Counted from the stretch's first letter, positions 19,383 through 29,178 are shown. The stretch: 64,000 nucleotides of DNA from JALORV01 sp963780715 (GCA_963780715.1 CAWADK010000009.1:1-64000), one strand, 5' to 3'. Translations and numbers: made by a program. The notes: a model not told the origin generated them from the letters alone.

Positions 19383-19778
19383 TCAGTTCATTGAATGCTG
19401 TTTCACGGCCGACAGCAGGCTGTCCTTCGTGAACGGCTTGGTCAGATATTCGCTGGAACCCACCATGCGCCCGCGGGCCCGATCGAACAGGCCGTCCTTG
19501 GACGACAGCATCACCACCGGCGTCTTGTGGAAGCGCGGGCTGCGCTTGATCAGCGCGCACGTCTGGTAACCGTCCAGCCGTGGCATCAGGATGTCGCAGA
19601 AGATGATGTTCGGTTGATGATCGTTGATCTTCGAAAGCGCCTCGAAGCCGTCCTGCGCCAGGATCACCTGGCAGCCGGCCTGCGAAAGGAAGATCTCCGC
19701 GCTGCGACGGATGGTGTTCGAATCGTCGATCACCATCACCTTCTTGCCGCGGATATCCGAGAAATCCTGTGCCGCCAT
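19383..19778 (-). CDS. pilG: PilG, CheY-like response regulator
   Basis: A receiver-only protein of 131 residues from the ATG before AAQDFSDIRGKKVMVIDDS. The acidic pair is Asp18 and Asp19, the phosphoacceptor is Asp62 in IIFCDILMPRLDG, and SSEYLTKPFTK carries the conserved Lys. PilG promotes pilus extension in P. aeruginosa. The open frame extends 17 codons upstream, but those residues lack family character. It is the first chemosensory gene, 157 bp downstream of the rubredoxin gene. Confidence 0.94.
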   Translation of the reverse strand: MAAQDFSDIRGKKVMVIDDSNTIRRSAEIFLSQAGCQVILAQDGFEALSKINDHQPNIIFCDILMPRLDGYQTCALIKRSPRFHKTPVVMLSSKDGLFDRARGRMVGSSEYLTKPFTKDSLLSAVKQHSMN

Positions 19779-19935
19779 GTCGTGTCCTCGATCCTTAACC
19801 GGCCTGTGCATGCCGCCGGTCAATGCCATGCGGGACTCGCCCTGGCAAAAACGCGCGGACGATTCTATCGACCGATCGCCGCGTTTTTATACGAAGCTGT
19901 CCCTGCACGCCGCATCGAAAACCACGGTTCCGCGG

Positions 19936-20121
19936 TCAGATTTCGACCATTTCGAAATCCTCTTTCCGCGCCCCGCACTCCGGACAGGTCCAGTTCGGAG
20001 GGATATCTTCCCAGCGGGTCCCCGGCGCGATCCCCGACTCCGGCACCCCCGCGGCCTCGTCGTAGATCCACCCGCATATCAGGCACATCCAGGTTTTCGT
20101 CCCAACATTGGTCGTCATCAT
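19936..20121 (-). CDS. Rubredoxin
   Basis: A small iron protein of 61 residues for one-electron transfer. The four iron ligands are in two CxxC knuckles, Cys13/Cys16 in MCLICGWIY and Cys46/Cys49 in WTCPECGARKEDF, with the usual GxRWEDIPPNW loop between them. Either of two adjacent Met codons may start it. A rubredoxin gene ahead of the pil chemosensory genes and facing thiD is a recurrent betaproteobacterial arrangement; the electron partner is unknown. Confidence 0.96.
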   Translation of the reverse strand: MMTTNVGTKTWMCLICGWIYDEAAGVPESGIAPGTRWEDIPPNWTCPECGARKEDFEMVEI

Positions 20122-20273
20122 GGCTCAAGGACACAGGCGCGCGATCGCACGCTCAGCGGCTAAAATCAAACACTTAGCGAACGATCATAACGTGGGCTAC
20201 TAAGTCCCCGCTACCGCCTTCGCGCGAGCAGTGCGGCTCCCGCGTAGCATCGTGACTTTTCCGACACACTTCG

Positions 20274-21122
20274 ATGTCCACGCTCCCGGTGGTGCTCTGT
20301 TTTGGCCTGTCCGATGCCACGGGCGCGGCCGGACTGCAGGCCGATGTGCTGGCCGTCGCGAGCATGGGATGCCACGCGGCAAGCGTCGTCACTGCCGTGG
20401 CGTCCTCGGGCGGCGCGCGCAACGATGAGTGGGTTGCAATCGACGAGGACCTGCTCGAGGCGCAGGGACAGGCCGTATTGCAGAACATGCCGGTTGCAGC
20501 GTTCAAGGTCGGAGCCATCGGCGCGATGGATCAACTACAGCCCATCGCTGCCATCCTCGCCGACTTCGACTCCGTGCCCGTCGTCCTCGACCCGGTCATC
20601 GGCCGCGCGCTCGACGAGGATGACGATGCCGACTTTGCCGCGGCCCTGCGCGAGTTGCTGATCCCGCAGACGACCGTGCTGACGCTTGGCCTGGCGCAGG
20701 CGCGTCGGCTGGTCAGCCTGGCCGACGAACAGGTGCGCGCTGACGACCTGCCAGCGGTAGCCTGCGCGCGCGAGCTGATCGGCTGGGGCTGCGAGTTCGT
20801 GCTCGTCGCCGATGCCGAGCCCGGATCGGAACAGATCGTCAATGCGCTCTACGATGAATCGGGACTCGTGCGCAGCGATCGTCTGCCGCGGCTGGATGCC
20901 GCCACGACGCGTATCCAGGGCGCCAGCGATACGCTGTCGGCGGCCCTCGCCGGACTGCTGGCGCAGGGACTCGATGTGCCCGAGGCGATGCAGGAAGCAT
21001 CGCAGTACACGGCGGCGGCCGTCCTGCACTCCTTTCACGCGGGTATCGGCATGGCGATCCCCGATCGACTGTTCTGGGCTGGCGACGACGACGACGAAGA
21101 CGCGGGCACCGATGACCACTGA
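20274..21122 (+). CDS. thiD: ThiD-like hydroxymethylpyrimidine/phosphomethylpyrimidine kinase (divergent)
   Basis: A ribokinase-fold kinase of 282 residues expected to phosphorylate HMP and HMP-P in thiamine synthesis; thiE follows directly with an 11-nt overlap. The substrate block reads GLSDATGAAGLQADV, the mid-protein block VVLDPVIGRAL, and the anion-hole block QGASDTLSAALAGLLA with Asp219 in the catalytic position. In enteric ThiD the corresponding block is GTGCTLSAA, so this protein has a ribokinase-like Asp in place of Cys. The C-terminus is a strongly acidic tail. Thiamine context makes ThiD the best call, but substrate range could differ. Confidence 0.85.
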   Translation: MSTLPVVLCFGLSDATGAAGLQADVLAVASMGCHAASVVTAVASSGGARNDEWVAIDEDLLEAQGQAVLQNMPVAAFKVGAIGAMDQLQPIAAILADFDSVPVVLDPVIGRALDEDDDADFAAALRELLIPQTTVLTLGLAQARRLVSLADEQVRADDLPAVACARELIGWGCEFVLVADAEPGSEQIVNALYDESGLVRSDRLPRLDAATTRIQGASDTLSAALAGLLAQGLDVPEAMQEASQYTAAAVLHSFHAGIGMAIPDRLFWAGDDDDEDAGTDDH

Positions 21123-21798
21123 CCGCGCACGGCTCGCCGCGCGCATCGCCGGCACGTATCTGTTGACCCCGGACGTCGACGCGACGACGTTTGCCGCGAT
21201 GCGGGCACGGCTCGACGCCGCGCTGGCGGCGGGAGTGGCGGTGGTCCAGTACCGCAACAAGCGAGCGGATGCAGCCGAACGACGCGCGCAGGCACGTTCG
21301 CTCCTGGAACTGTCGCGCGCGCACGGCGCACTCTTCATCGTGAATGACGATATCGATCTCGCGCTCGAGGTCGGAGCCGACGGCGTTCATCTGGGACGCG
21401 ACGACGGTGACATTGCCACCGCCCGCGAGCGTCTGCCGCACGGCCTGCTGGGCGTGTCCTGCTACAACGACTTCGCCCGCGCTGAGAGCGCTGCCGCGGC
21501 AGGTGCCGACGTCATCGCTTTTGGCTCCGTCTTCGCTTCGGGAACCAAGCCGCATGCGGTTCGGGCGCCCCTGGACCTGCTACGGCGCGCCCGCGAGCGC
21601 TTTGCCGGCCAGCGCATCGTCGCGATCGGCGGCATCGATGCCTCGAACATCCGTACCGTCAGTGCCGCCGGCGCCCACGCTGCCGCACTGATCAGCGCTG
21701 TCTTCGATGCAGCCGACCCAGATGCCGCGGTCCGGCGGCTGCAAGATGCCTTTCACGAGGGACAACTCGAGCATGACTCGCAACGAACAACTGTTTGA
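21112..21798 (+). CDS. thiE: Thiamine-phosphate synthase
   Basis: Joins HMP-PP and the thiazole phosphate to form thiamine phosphate. The TIM-barrel motifs are present: VVQYRNKRADAAERRAQA, LFIVNDDIDLALEVGADGVH (in parts), HLGRDDGD, FGSVFASGTKP and IVAIGGIDASNI. The length is 228 residues. The ATG at 21112 overlaps the thiD 3' end, and the gene in turn overlaps hemL by 26 nt, indicating a thiD-thiE-hemL operon. Confidence 0.94.
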   Translation: MTTDRARLAARIAGTYLLTPDVDATTFAAMRARLDAALAAGVAVVQYRNKRADAAERRAQARSLLELSRAHGALFIVNDDIDLALEVGADGVHLGRDDGDIATARERLPHGLLGVSCYNDFARAESAAAAGADVIAFGSVFASGTKPHAVRAPLDLLRRARERFAGQRIVAIGGIDASNIRTVSAAGAHAAALISAVFDAADPDAAVRRLQDAFHEGQLEHDSQRTTV

Positions 21799-23071
21799 TC
21801 GCGCCCAGCGGTCGATCCCCGGAGGCGTGAATTCGCCGGTGCGTGCTTTCCGCTCCGTCGGCGGCACGCCGCGCTTCATCGAGCGCGCCGAGGGACCCTA
21901 CTTCTGGGATGCCGACGGCCAGCGCTACATCGACTACATCGGTTCCTGGGGCCCGATGATTCTCGGGCACGGGCACCCCGCGGTTGTTCGCGCGGTGCAG
22001 GAGGCCGCCACGCGCGGCCTGTCGTACGGCGCACCGACCGAGGCCGAGGTGGAAATGGCCGAGGAGCTCCTGAAGCTCGTCCCGTCCATGGAACAGGTAA
22101 GGCTCGTGTCGTCGGGTACCGAAGCGGCGATGAGCGCGATCCGCCTGGCCCGCGGCGCCGCCGGCGGCGGCAAGGGACGGCGCAAGATCATCAAGTTCGA
22201 AGGCTGTTATCACGGCCATGCCGACAGCCTTCTGGTCAAGGCGGGCTCGGGCCTGCTGACCTTCGGCAACCCGAGCAGCGCGGGCGTCCCCGCGGAGATC
22301 ACCCAGCACACGCTGGTGCTCGATTACAACGAGCCGCAGCAACTCGTCGATGCCTTCCGCGCGCACGGTGACGACATTGCATGCGTCATCGTCGAGCCCG
22401 TGGCGGGCAACATGAACCTCGTGCGGTCGACGCACGAATTCCTGCGGACGATGCGCGAACTCACGGCGAAGCACGGCGCGCTGCTCGTGCTCGACGAGGT
22501 GATGTCGGGGTTTCGCGTGGCGCTTGGCGGTGCGCAGTCGCTCTATGGCATCGACCCGGACATGACGGTGCTGGGCAAGGTGATCGGTGGCGGCATGCCG
22601 GTGGCAGCCTTCGGCGGCAAGCGCGAGTTCATGCGCCACCTCGCCCCGCTTGGAGGCGTCTATCAGGCCGGCACGCTGTCCGGAAACCCGGTGGCTGTGG
22701 CCTGCGGCCTGGCCACGCTGCGCGAGATCCAGCGGCCCGGCTTCTACGAGAATCTTGGCGCGAGGACTCAGCAGCTCGTCAGCGGGCTGGTCGCTGCGGC
22801 GGTCGCCGCCGCTCCCGGTCTAGCGTTCTCGGGCGATAGCGTGGGCGGCATGTTCGGCGTTTACTTCGCGGAGGAGCCACCGGCGACCTATGCGCAGGTC
22901 ATGGCGGCGGACAAGGACCGCTTCAACCGGTTCTTCCACGCGATGCTGGCGCGGGGCGTGTACCTGGCTCCGTCCGCCTTCGAGGCGGGATTCGTCTCGA
23001 GCGCCCACGATGCAAACGTGATCGAGGCCACGATCGTTGCAGCCCGCGAGGCTTTTGCAGCCGTGGGCTGA
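21773..23071 (+). CDS. hemL: Glutamate-1-semialdehyde 2,1-aminomutase
   Basis: Converts glutamate-1-semialdehyde to 5-aminolevulinate in the C5 haem pathway, with PLP. The protein begins NEQLFDRAQRSIPGGVNSPV and carries VSSGTEAAMSAIRLARG, FEGCYHGHADSLLVKAGSG, LVLDEVMSGFR and the PLP-lysine block LGKVIGGGMPVAAFGG. At 432 residues it is full length. The start is inside the thiE end, suggesting translational coupling. Confidence 0.96.
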   Translation: MTRNEQLFDRAQRSIPGGVNSPVRAFRSVGGTPRFIERAEGPYFWDADGQRYIDYIGSWGPMILGHGHPAVVRAVQEAATRGLSYGAPTEAEVEMAEELLKLVPSMEQVRLVSSGTEAAMSAIRLARGAAGGGKGRRKIIKFEGCYHGHADSLLVKAGSGLLTFGNPSSAGVPAEITQHTLVLDYNEPQQLVDAFRAHGDDIACVIVEPVAGNMNLVRSTHEFLRTMRELTAKHGALLVLDEVMSGFRVALGGAQSLYGIDPDMTVLGKVIGGGMPVAAFGGKREFMRHLAPLGGVYQAGTLSGNPVAVACGLATLREIQRPGFYENLGARTQQLVSGLVAAAVAAAPGLAFSGDSVGGMFGVYFAEEPPATYAQVMAADKDRFNRFFHAMLARGVYLAPSAFEAGFVSSAHDANVIEATIVAAREAFAAVG

Positions 23072-23135
23072 TTACCCCATATATCAACCGTTTGGCCGGG
23101 AACCATTCCGGTGCCGGATGGACGAAAATCGGACC

Positions 23136-25247
23136 ATGCGATTCCTTCGACTGCTGACCCTCTTCCTCGCGGCGAGCCTTGGCTCTGCCGCGCACTCCCA
23201 ATCGCTGCCCCGCTTCGGTGCGCCGGAACCCCATGTGAAGGCGCAGCTCGTGGCCGAGACCGACGCCATCGTGCCCGGCCAGCCGCTGCAGCTCGCCCTC
23301 AAGCTGGTACACGAGAAGGAGTGGCACACCTACTGGCAGGTCCCGGGCGACTCCGGTTTGCCCACCCGGATCGAGTGGCAACTGCCCGCCGGCTTCACCG
23401 CCGGCCCGATCGAGTGGCCCTACCCGCACCGTTTGCCCGCCGGGCCGCTGGTGAACTATGGCTATGAAGGCGAGACGCTGCTGCTCACCAAGTTGCAGGT
23501 CCCCGCGGATCTGGCGACCGGCAAGACCGTTACGCTGAACGCCAAAGCGGAATGGCTCGAATGCAAGGATGTCTGCATTCCGGGCAGCGCCGATCTCGCA
23601 CTGACATTGCCGGTGCGCCCGTCTGCGGGCGCGTCGCCGCACGCGGCGCTCTTTGCCGAGGCACGCAAGCTGGTGCCCGGTGCCATGCCAGGCGTTACCG
23701 CACGTGCCACGACCGAAGGCGATCGCATCCGGCTGGCACTGACGGTGCCCGCCGACCGCAGGATCGAGTCGCTTGAGTTCTTCCCGCTGGAGGAAGGCCG
23801 AATCGAACCCGCTGCGGCGCAGGTCCTCGACCGCAGCAACGGCACGGCGCTTTACCTGACGGCAGCCAAGCCCGTGAAGGCCGATGCGAAGTCGCTCGCC
23901 GGCGTGCTGGTCGTCAACGGCGGACCGGCCAAGGCCGGTGGCTGGACGGCCACGGTGGAGGGCCCGGTGGCCGCCGGATCCGTCAACGCGTCACCGGCAG
24001 CCGCGGCGGCGACCGCGACTGCACCCACAATGTCACTGCTGGCGGCTCTGGGCGCGGCGTTCGTTGGCGGCCTGATCCTCAATCTGATGCCGTGCGTGTT
24101 CCCGGTGCTGTCACTCAAGCTGATCGGGCTCGCCCAGCACCGCACCCACAGCGGTCCGATGGCCGCGCACGGTGTCGCATTTGCCGTCGGCGTGATTCTG
24201 TCTTTCGTGCTGCTGGCGGGGCTGCTGATCGCCTTGCAGCAGGCCGGCAGCGCGCTCGGTTGGGGCTTCCAGTTGCAGACGCCGTGGGTCGTGACCCTGC
24301 TCACGATCCTGTTCTTTGTGATCGGACTCAACCTGCTTGGCGTGTACGAGTTCACGTTCGGCAGCGGCCTGGGCAACACCAAGGCGGCCGATGCACTGGT
24401 GGGCAAGTCCGACTGGCGTGGCAGTTTCGGCACCGGCGTGCTGGCGGTGATCGTGGCCTCGCCCTGCACGGCGCCCTTCATGAGTGCTGCCCTCGGCTAC
24501 GCGATCACGCAGCCGGCGGCCATCGCGTTGTCGGTATTCGCGATGCTCGGGGTCGGCATGGCGGCGCCGTATCTGCTGCTGACACTGTTCCCGGCGCTGC
24601 TCGCCAAGCTGCCGCGTCCGGGGCGCTGGATGGAACTCTTCAAGCAGTTCATGGCATTCCCGATGTTTGCCACCTGTGTGTGGCTGCTGTGGGTGCTGGC
24701 GCAGCAGGTGGACGCCGGCGGCGTCGCGCTCGCCCTCGGTGTCCTGGTGGCGGTTTCCTTTGCGCTGTGGTCGCTCGGACTGGCCCAGCGCGGCGCGGCC
24801 CGTTTCCGCTGGGTCGCGCTGGTGGGTGCGGTCGTGGCGGCGATGACGTTCACGCCGATTGCCACCTCCGAGCCCGTGGCCGCGGGCAGCAAGGCCACCG
24901 CAGGCGCCGACTGGGTCGAGTACTCGCCACAGGCACTGACAGATCTGAAAGCGCAGGGCAAGCCGGTGTTCGTGGACTTCACGGCCGCCTGGTGCGTGAC
25001 CTGCCAGGTGAACAAACGCGTCGCCCTGAACACCGACAAAGTGCGCTCGCGATTTGCCGACTCCGGGATTGTCCGGATGAAGGCCGACTGGACCAACCGC
25101 GACGAGACGATCACGCGCGCGCTGGCCGAGTTCGGACGCAACGGGGTTCCCCTGTATGTCCTTTACGACCGCAGCGGGCAACCGACGGTCCTGCCTGAAC
25201 TTCTGACGGAGAACACGGTCCTAGCGGCGCTCGACAAGATCCAGTAA
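23136..25247 (+). CDS. dsbD: DsbD-like thiol:disulfide interchange protein
   Basis: Moves reducing power from cytoplasmic thioredoxin across the inner membrane to periplasmic thiol proteins. From the ATG at 23136 the protein has a signal peptide (FLRLLTLFLAASLGSAAHSQ), an N-terminal periplasmic domain with an ECKDVCIPG cysteine pair, eight or so membrane segments with NLMPCVFPVLSLK and ASPCTAPFMSAALG holding the membrane cysteines, and a C-terminal thioredoxin domain with AAWCVTCQVNK. The length is 703 residues. The upstream ATG at 23118 is an alternative. A redoxin gene follows 10 bp downstream and is a plausible client or co-expressed partner. Confidence 0.93.
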   Translation: MRFLRLLTLFLAASLGSAAHSQSLPRFGAPEPHVKAQLVAETDAIVPGQPLQLALKLVHEKEWHTYWQVPGDSGLPTRIEWQLPAGFTAGPIEWPYPHRLPAGPLVNYGYEGETLLLTKLQVPADLATGKTVTLNAKAEWLECKDVCIPGSADLALTLPVRPSAGASPHAALFAEARKLVPGAMPGVTARATTEGDRIRLALTVPADRRIESLEFFPLEEGRIEPAAAQVLDRSNGTALYLTAAKPVKADAKSLAGVLVVNGGPAKAGGWTATVEGPVAAGSVNASPAAAAATATAPTMSLLAALGAAFVGGLILNLMPCVFPVLSLKLIGLAQHRTHSGPMAAHGVAFAVGVILSFVLLAGLLIALQQAGSALGWGFQLQTPWVVTLLTILFFVIGLNLLGVYEFTFGSGLGNTKAADALVGKSDWRGSFGTGVLAVIVASPCTAPFMSAALGYAITQPAAIALSVFAMLGVGMAAPYLLLTLFPALLAKLPRPGRWMELFKQFMAFPMFATCVWLLWVLAQQVDAGGVALALGVLVAVSFALWSLGLAQRGAARFRWVALVGAVVAAMTFTPIATSEPVAAGSKATAGADWVEYSPQALTDLKAQGKPVFVDFTAAWCVTCQVNKRVALNTDKVRSRFADSGIVRMKADWTNRDETITRALAEFGRNGVPLYVLYDRSGQPTVLPELLTENTVLAALDKIQ

Positions 25248-25257
25248 GGAGCTCCGC

Positions 25258-25860
25258 ATGAAGTTCGCAGTACCCCTTTTGGCAGCATCATTTTTTGCGG
25301 CGGCAGGAACTGCCGCTGCCACCGTCACTCCGGGTCAGCCTGCGCCCGTATTCTCCGCCACCGACGTCAACGGCAAGACGGTTTCGCTGGCCGATTTCAA
25401 GGGCAAGTATGTCGTTCTCGAGTGGAACAACCCGAACTGCCCGTTCGTGATGAAGCATTACAGCAGCGGCAACATGCAGGCGCTGCAGAAGCGATTCGGC
25501 GCCGACAACGTGGCGTGGCTCGCGGTGAATTCCACCACTGAAATGCATTCCGACTACATGGCGCCGGACAAGCTCGCTGCGTGGTTCAAGCAGCAGAACT
25601 CGGTGCCGACCGCCGTGCTGATGGACACCAAGGGAGACATCGGCCGCGCTTACGGCGCCAAGGTGACGCCGCACATGTTCGTCGTCGACCCGAAGGGCAC
25701 CGTGATCTATGCCGGCGCGATCGACGACAAGCGCAGCGCGAATCCGGCGGATGTGAAGTCAGCCACGAACTACGTTGTCGCCGCTCTGACAGACGCACGT
25801 TCCGGCAAGCCGGTCGCGACCACGACTTCGAACGCTTACGGCTGCACGATCAAGTACTAA
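25258..25860 (+). CDS. Secreted thioredoxin-like/redoxin-family protein
   Basis: A 200-residue protein with a signal peptide (FAVPLLAASFFAAAGTAAA) and a redoxin/AhpC-like domain: GQPAPVFSATDVNGKTVSL, then YVVLEWNNPNCPFVMKHY and VTPHMFVVDPKGTVIYAGAI. The active-site region has a single Cys61, not a CxxC. A second cysteine, Cys196, lies in the YGCTIKY C-terminus and may resolve a disulfide. A periplasmic peroxidase or thiol-transfer role is inferred, supported by its place 10 bp after dsbD and before a clear terminator. Confidence 0.88.
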   Translation: MKFAVPLLAASFFAAAGTAAATVTPGQPAPVFSATDVNGKTVSLADFKGKYVVLEWNNPNCPFVMKHYSSGNMQALQKRFGADNVAWLAVNSTTEMHSDYMAPDKLAAWFKQQNSVPTAVLMDTKGDIGRAYGAKVTPHMFVVDPKGTVIYAGAIDDKRSANPADVKSATNYVVAALTDARSGKPVATTTSNAYGCTIKY

Positions 25861-25877
25861 TACAGCGCACTTCCAAA

Positions 25878-25907
25878 ACAAACGGCCCGCAAATGCGGGC
25901 CGTTTGT
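25878..25907 (+). terminator. Rho-independent terminator after the dsbD-redoxin pair
   Basis: ACAAACGGCCCGC at 25878-25890 pairs with GCGGGCCGTTTGT at 25895-25907 (13 bp, loop AAAT), followed by CTTTG. It lies 18 bp after the redoxin stop codon. The A-rich 5' side could also allow some termination of minus-strand transcription leaving groEL. Confidence 0.9.
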
Positions 25908-26051
25908 CTTTGATGCGGATGCAGGCTGCAGGGCTCGCAACCCGACGGCAGCTTCGCGAAGGCAGAGCAAGGAGCGCGCGCGCAGACAGTACTCACTGGT
26001 ACGGCCAGCGCGCGCGACGCCGCTATGCGCCGCGAGCGGCTGCCGGCGGAG

Positions 26052-27701
<1,650 letters not shown>

Positions 27702-27759
27702 AGAACCTCTCTCTGAAAATGATGTGGCCGGACGCTGCGCGTCCGGCGCCACTGAACAG

Positions 27760-28047
27760 TTAGGCGACGACGCCCATCAGGTCTTCTTCGCGCATGACGA
27801 GGAGTTCCTCGCCCTCGACCTTGACGGTCTGGCCCGAGTACTTGCCAAACAGGACCTTGTCACCGACCTTGACGTCGAGCGCAATGATCTTGCCGTTGTC
27901 GTCACGCTTGCCCGGTCCGACGGCGATGATCTCGCCCTGGTCGGGCTTTTCGGCGGCGTTGTCGGGAATGACGATGCCGGATGCCGTCTTGCGCTCCTGG
28001 TCCAGGCGCTTGACGATCACACGATCGTGCAAAGGACGAATCTTCAT
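27760..28047 (-). CDS. groS: 10 kDa co-chaperonin GroES
   Basis: The heptameric lid of GroEL; 95 residues starting MKIRPLHDRVIVKR. It has the mobile-loop region QERKTASGIVIPDNAAEKP, then GEIIAVGPGKRDDNGK and GDKVLFGKYSG. The upstream in-frame Met is not used in this family. The gene is first of the groESL operon, about 110 bp downstream of the promoter and CIRCE sites. Confidence 0.97.
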   Translation of the reverse strand: MKIRPLHDRVIVKRLDQERKTASGIVIPDNAAEKPDQGEIIAVGPGKRDDNGKIIALDVKVGDKVLFGKYSGQTVKVEGEELLVMREEDLMGVVA

Positions 28048-28132
28048 ACTGTCTCCTAGCAGTTGATCTCTCGACACTCGAGAAACAAGAAAGGGTGGAG
28101 GCGGGCCTCCGAAACCCGGCTCGAACGCGTTG

Positions 28133-28159
28133 TTAGCAGTCCAAGCAGGCGAGTGCTAA
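28133..28159. promoter_or_regulatory. CIRCE operator (HrcA binding site) upstream of groES
   Basis: TTAGCAGTC at 28133-28141 and GAGTGCTAA at 28151-28159 are separated by 9 nt. This matches the CIRCE consensus TTAGCACTC-N9-GAGTGCTAA with one mismatch in the left arm. It sits right after the -10 region on the minus strand, where bound HrcA would block transcription. An hrcA gene is expected elsewhere in the genome. Confidence 0.92.
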
Positions 28160-28160
28160 T

Positions 28161-28188
28161 TCTAGGGGCGGAGACGACCGGTTTCAAG
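28161..28188 (-). promoter_or_regulatory. Sigma-32-type heat-shock promoter for groESL
   Basis: On the minus strand the sequence reads CTTGAAA (28182-28188), 13 nt, then CCCCTAGA (28161-28168). This agrees with the sigma-32 consensus CTTGAAA / CCCCATNT at normal spacing. Transcription would start inside or just before the CIRCE element, so groESL appears to be under both activation by sigma-32 and repression by HrcA. Confidence 0.85.
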
Positions 28189-28488
28189 GTGTCGACCCGA
28201 ATTTTCTTTCAGGCGAACCTACAGCCCGCCCATCCACAGGGGCATGATCTGGGTGCAAGCACACACTAACTTTGAGCGGCGTGGCCCCGTCACGCATCCA
28301 GCGCGGCCAGAGCACGCCCGGGCCGGCCAGGCTTGGCCAGGCATCCCGTCGACAGGTGACCCGGCAACCACCGGTCGGCGGACATCGGCACGTCGTCGAC
28401 GGGCTAATGCCTTTGCGTGATACGGCAGCGCCGCAATGTGCCGAAAATCGAGGTGGTTAACCACATACAGACAGGACGGCGTTTGTCG
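28189..28488. other. Gene-free interval between the groESL promoter and the Cas6-like gene
   Basis: About 300 bp without a convincing coding sequence. I looked for CRISPR repeats and found none. It contains a 9-bp inverted repeat, CCCGTCGAC at 28345-28353 with GTCGACGGG at 28395-28403, and a 12-bp palindrome near its right end that is annotated separately. The promoter of the downstream gene must lie here but I cannot place it. Confidence 0.6.
28453..28464. promoter_or_regulatory. 12-bp perfect palindrome, possible operator
   Basis: GTGGTTAACCAC at 28453-28464 is a perfect 12-bp palindrome lying 24 bp before the start codon of the Cas6-like gene. Size, symmetry and position suit a dimeric repressor site, but no regulator gene is adjacent and a chance palindrome cannot be excluded. 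Confidence 0.4.
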
Positions 28489-29178
28489 ATGGACATTTCG
28501 CTAAGACTTCCATCGCATTGGCTCAGCACCGCGAAGCCGAAGGGCAAGGGTCCGCGGACCCTCCGCGCCTTCGTCGATACGGTCATGAGCTACACGAAGA
28601 TGGACGTGCCGACGGTCGAGCTCTACGAGACGGCTGTCTCGTTCGGCCCCAAGCACTCCGATCCGCTCTCCGCCCATGCCGCGCTCTCCCGAACCTTCGG
28701 CAAGAAGGCGGGGGTCAGCTTCGTGTTCCGCGCCGACACCACCAGTGAAGGTCGGTACTGGGTGTATTCGCCAGACCCCTGGGCCGAGCCGCCGGCCGAA
28801 GCCGTCAGCGCACTCGCGCCCAAGCGGCTCGTCGTGCAACTGGCGGAAGGACTGCCCTATCGGTTCCAGCTTGAAGCCTGCGTGGGTCGAGAGCGCATGG
28901 TCGATGGCGAAAAGCAGGTCGAGCCGTTCAAGACAGTCCAGGAAGTTGAGGCCTGGCTGACCGCCGTCGCGCCCAAGTTTGGTTTCAAGCCCGACTTCTT
29001 CAACGTCGCCATCAAGGAACTGAAGTTCCCGTACGGCAACCGGACGATCACTCTGCCCTACTCGTCCATCGAAGGTGTGCTCGAGGTGACCGACGCCGAC
29101 CTGCTGAAAAAGCGGCTGCTGCGCGGAATCGGTTCGTATCGTCGCGTGGGGCTGGGGCTGTTGCAGCTATCCAACTGA
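28489..29178 (+). CDS. Solitary Cas6e-like (CRISPR RNA endonuclease-like) protein
   Basis: A 229-residue protein that I match by pattern to Cas6e-type RAMP proteins. The C-terminus reads GVLEVTDADLLKKRLLRGIG then SYRRVGLGLLQL (residues 196-227), which has the spacing of the Cas6e VLEVTD block followed by the glycine-rich RNA-binding loop. Upstream, SAHAALSRTFG with His63 resembles the catalytic-histidine helix, followed by VSFVFRAD and an EGRYWVYSPDPW strand. It has about 45 extra N-terminal residues. No cas gene or CRISPR array is nearby. The start at 28489 has AGGA 12 nt upstream; an in-frame upstream Met exists at 28417. It could also be a type IV Csf5-like nuclease or an exapted RNA-binding protein. 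Confidence 0.55.
   Translation: MDISLRLPSHWLSTAKPKGKGPRTLRAFVDTVMSYTKMDVPTVELYETAVSFGPKHSDPLSAHAALSRTFGKKAGVSFVFRADTTSEGRYWVYSPDPWAEPPAEAVSALAPKRLVVQLAEGLPYRFQLEACVGRERMVDGEKQVEPFKTVQEVEAWLTAVAPKFGFKPDFFNVAIKELKFPYGNRTITLPYSSIEGVLEVTDADLLKKRLLRGIGSYRRVGLGLLQLSN

Noticed and set aside
20122..20273. TPP riboswitch upstream of thiD-thiE
   Set aside because: The conserved CTGAGA and ACCTGA boxes are absent from the leader.
28160..28488. Possible CRISPR repeats beside the Cas6-like gene
   Set aside because: I found no repeated unit with regular spacing on either side of the gene, only a 12-bp palindrome and one 9-bp inverted repeat.
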